Source: an uncultured Lachnospiraceae bacterium
Lineage (GTDB): Bacteria; Bacillota; Clostridia; Lachnospirales; Lachnospiraceae
Length of the DNA stretch: 64,000 nt
Direction of reading: 5' to 3'
NCBI GenBank assembly: GCA_934432595.1
Contig: CAKRYR010000007.1
Span: forward strand, 1-64,000
Both the position numbers and the translations under genes were made by a program. Under the pieces are notes generated by a model, which saw nothing but the letters and a program-made list of their open reading frames with translations, did not search any database and was not told where the DNA came from. Positions within the stretch are counted from its first letter, which is position 1. The number at the start of each line of letters is the position of its first letter. Positions 63,060 to 64,000 of the stretch are shown here, in pieces.

Positions 63060-63710
63060 TCAATCTATTATTTTTACACATTTTATTACTGGTTGATTTT
63101 CAGCTAAAACTGTCCCATTATCATCTTCAACCTTTACCTTTTTACATATTTTATCTACTATTTTCATACCTTCTGTTACATATCCAAATACAGCATAATC
63201 ACCATCTAGTCTTGTACTATCTTGATGCACAATAAAAAACTGTGAACTAGCGCTATCATTTTCCAAACTTCTTGCCATGGATATGGCACCTCTTGTATGA
63301 GATAATTTATTTTTTACACCATTACTGCTAAATTCGCCTTTAATACATCTATCAGAACCACCTGTTCCATTTCCTTCTGGATCTCCACCTTGAATAACAA
63401 ATCCACTTATAATTCTATGAAAAGTTAACCCATCATAGAACTTGTCCTTTGCTAAATTCATAAAATTAGTAACAGAAACAGGTGCTGCATCTGCATCTAA
63501 TTCAACCTTTATAGTTCCATAATCCTTTACTTCTATCTCTGCATGATGTTTACCTTTTTGTAAATTCTTAATGTTCTTTTCCGTTAAAATAGAGCTATCG
63601 TCGTTACCCTTTTTATCTGTTATCTTATCTTTTGAACACCCTATACTTACGGATCCCATTAATAAAACTAACATAATCAATAATAGTATCTTCTTATTCA
63701 CATTACTCAT
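63060..63710 (-). CDS. Cyclophilin-type peptidyl-prolyl isomerase lipoprotein
   Basis: Lipoprotein signal with lipobox SVSIGC, then a short linker and a complete cyclophilin domain: VTNFMNLAKDKFYDGLTFHRIISGFVIQGGDPEGNG with the catalytic Arg, and SQFFIVHQDS. Such extracytoplasmic foldases assist secreted proteins after export. ATG 63710 lies directly on the ribosome binding site; a GTG at 63701 has better spacing (213 aa). The 5' end overlaps the stop of the GGDEF gene, so the two are coupled. Confidence 0.9.
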   Translation of the reverse strand: MSNVNKKILLLIMLVLLMGSVSIGCSKDKITDKKGNDDSSILTEKNIKNLQKGKHHAEIEVKDYGTIKVELDADAAPVSVTNFMNLAKDKFYDGLTFHRIISGFVIQGGDPEGNGTGGSDRCIKGEFSSNGVKNKLSHTRGAISMARSLENDSASSQFFIVHQDSTRLDGDYAVFGYVTEGMKIVDKICKKVKVEDDNGTVLAENQPVIKCVKIID

Positions 63711-64000
63711 CCTTCCACACTTTGTAATTACCTTTAGTTGTATTCTTAACAGCATACAAAGCCTCATCTGCATGATCTAATGCTTCTTCAATTGCCTCAT
63801 AACTATTTGAATTAAATTGTGCTATTCCTATACAACATGAAAGCTTTTTCTCATCAGGTATTACAACATTTTTTTTAAGTTTTACCCCTATTTTACCTTC
63901 AAATCCATCCTCAATTTGACTATAGATTTTTTTAGCAACCTCCGCAGCATATGTATCGTCTTTATTTAAGAATAACAATAGGAATTCATCTCCACCATAT
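63703..64000 (-). CDS. GGDEF diguanylate cyclase, 3' part (cut by window end)
   Basis: The frame enters from the window edge. Its first codons read Tyr-Gly-Gly-Asp-Glu-Phe, the intact GGDEF active site at 63982-63996, followed by LLLFLNKDD and the C-terminal half of the cyclase fold (LSCCIGIAQFN, ALDHADEALYAVKNTTKGNY). It should make cyclic di-GMP. Sensor domains lie outside the window. The intact GGDEF box suggests activity, and it gives a possible source for the signal inferred to bind the MshEN-like protein. Confidence 0.92.
   Translation of the reverse strand, partial: YGGDEFLLLFLNKDDTYAAEVAKKIYSQIEDGFEGKIGVKLKKNVVIPDEKKLSCCIGIAQFNSNSYEAIEEALDHADEALYAVKNTTKGNYKVWKDE

Overview
The window is very AT-rich DNA from a low-GC Gram-positive anaerobe, most likely a clostridium of the Lachnospiraceae type. 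Spore genes (spoIIP, gpr, gerM), the Pta-AckA acetate route, GGAGG-type ribosome binding sites, TTGaca-N17-TATAAT promoters and Firmicute orthologues (rbgA, tmcAL, yprB-like) all point that way. No rRNA or intact tRNA gene was seen. Almost everything is encoded on the minus strand, so transcription runs from high to low coordinates; only tmcAL is on the plus strand. Family assignments rest on recognised motifs and not on database searches.

Region by region, low to high coordinate: (1) 1-684 holds no gene but carries an array of four 41-nt palindromes and the first copy of a structured element. (2) 685-8250 is a spore/competence block: histidine kinase, GerM lipoprotein, ComEC, germination protease and SpoIIP. 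(3) 8394-13127 has a 47-residue acidic ORF, two paralogous secreted papain-fold proteases and a small lipoprotein. (4) 13195-19215 has miaB, an M14 carboxypeptidase in a segment bounded by inverted end motifs, a thioester-domain surface adhesin, proA and a YnzC-like gene. (5) 19328-22776 has rplS, rbgA and two signal peptidases, one with a giant Asn/Tyr-rich tail. (6) 23137-30724 is the run argS-ppx-ppk-queA-diacylglycerol kinase. (7) 31074-33355 has a CheY/CheX-like pair and a short-chain dehydrogenase. (8) 33508-42842 is a division/envelope run: zapA, U32 peptidase, ftsW/rodA, class B PBP, signal peptidase, transketolase. (9) 42855-43532 is a non-coding island of nested inverted repeats. (10) 43533-52472 has ruvB, ruvA, cardiolipin synthase, a YprB-like nuclease and a 1447-residue secreted subtilase. 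(11) 52793-55326 is pta-ackA-rpmF, divergent from tmcAL. (12) 56953-64000 has a coiled-coil protein, coaD, rsmD, a lipoprotein, signal peptidase, rpoZ, gmk, yicC, an alpha/beta hydrolase, a cyclophilin lipoprotein and the end of a GGDEF protein.

The genes mainly serve envelope growth and division, secretion (four type I signal peptidases), secreted proteolysis, translation/tRNA modification and acetate/polyphosphate metabolism. I found no classical defence system, prophage or CRISPR locus. The most unusual content is non-coding: a family of palindromic elements with compensatory base changes between copies, an array of 41-nt palindromes, dispersed CTAGnGACGAT end motifs, a recurrent CTCAGAAAnGAGG leader that folds over the ribosome binding site, and an isolated 5' tRNA half.
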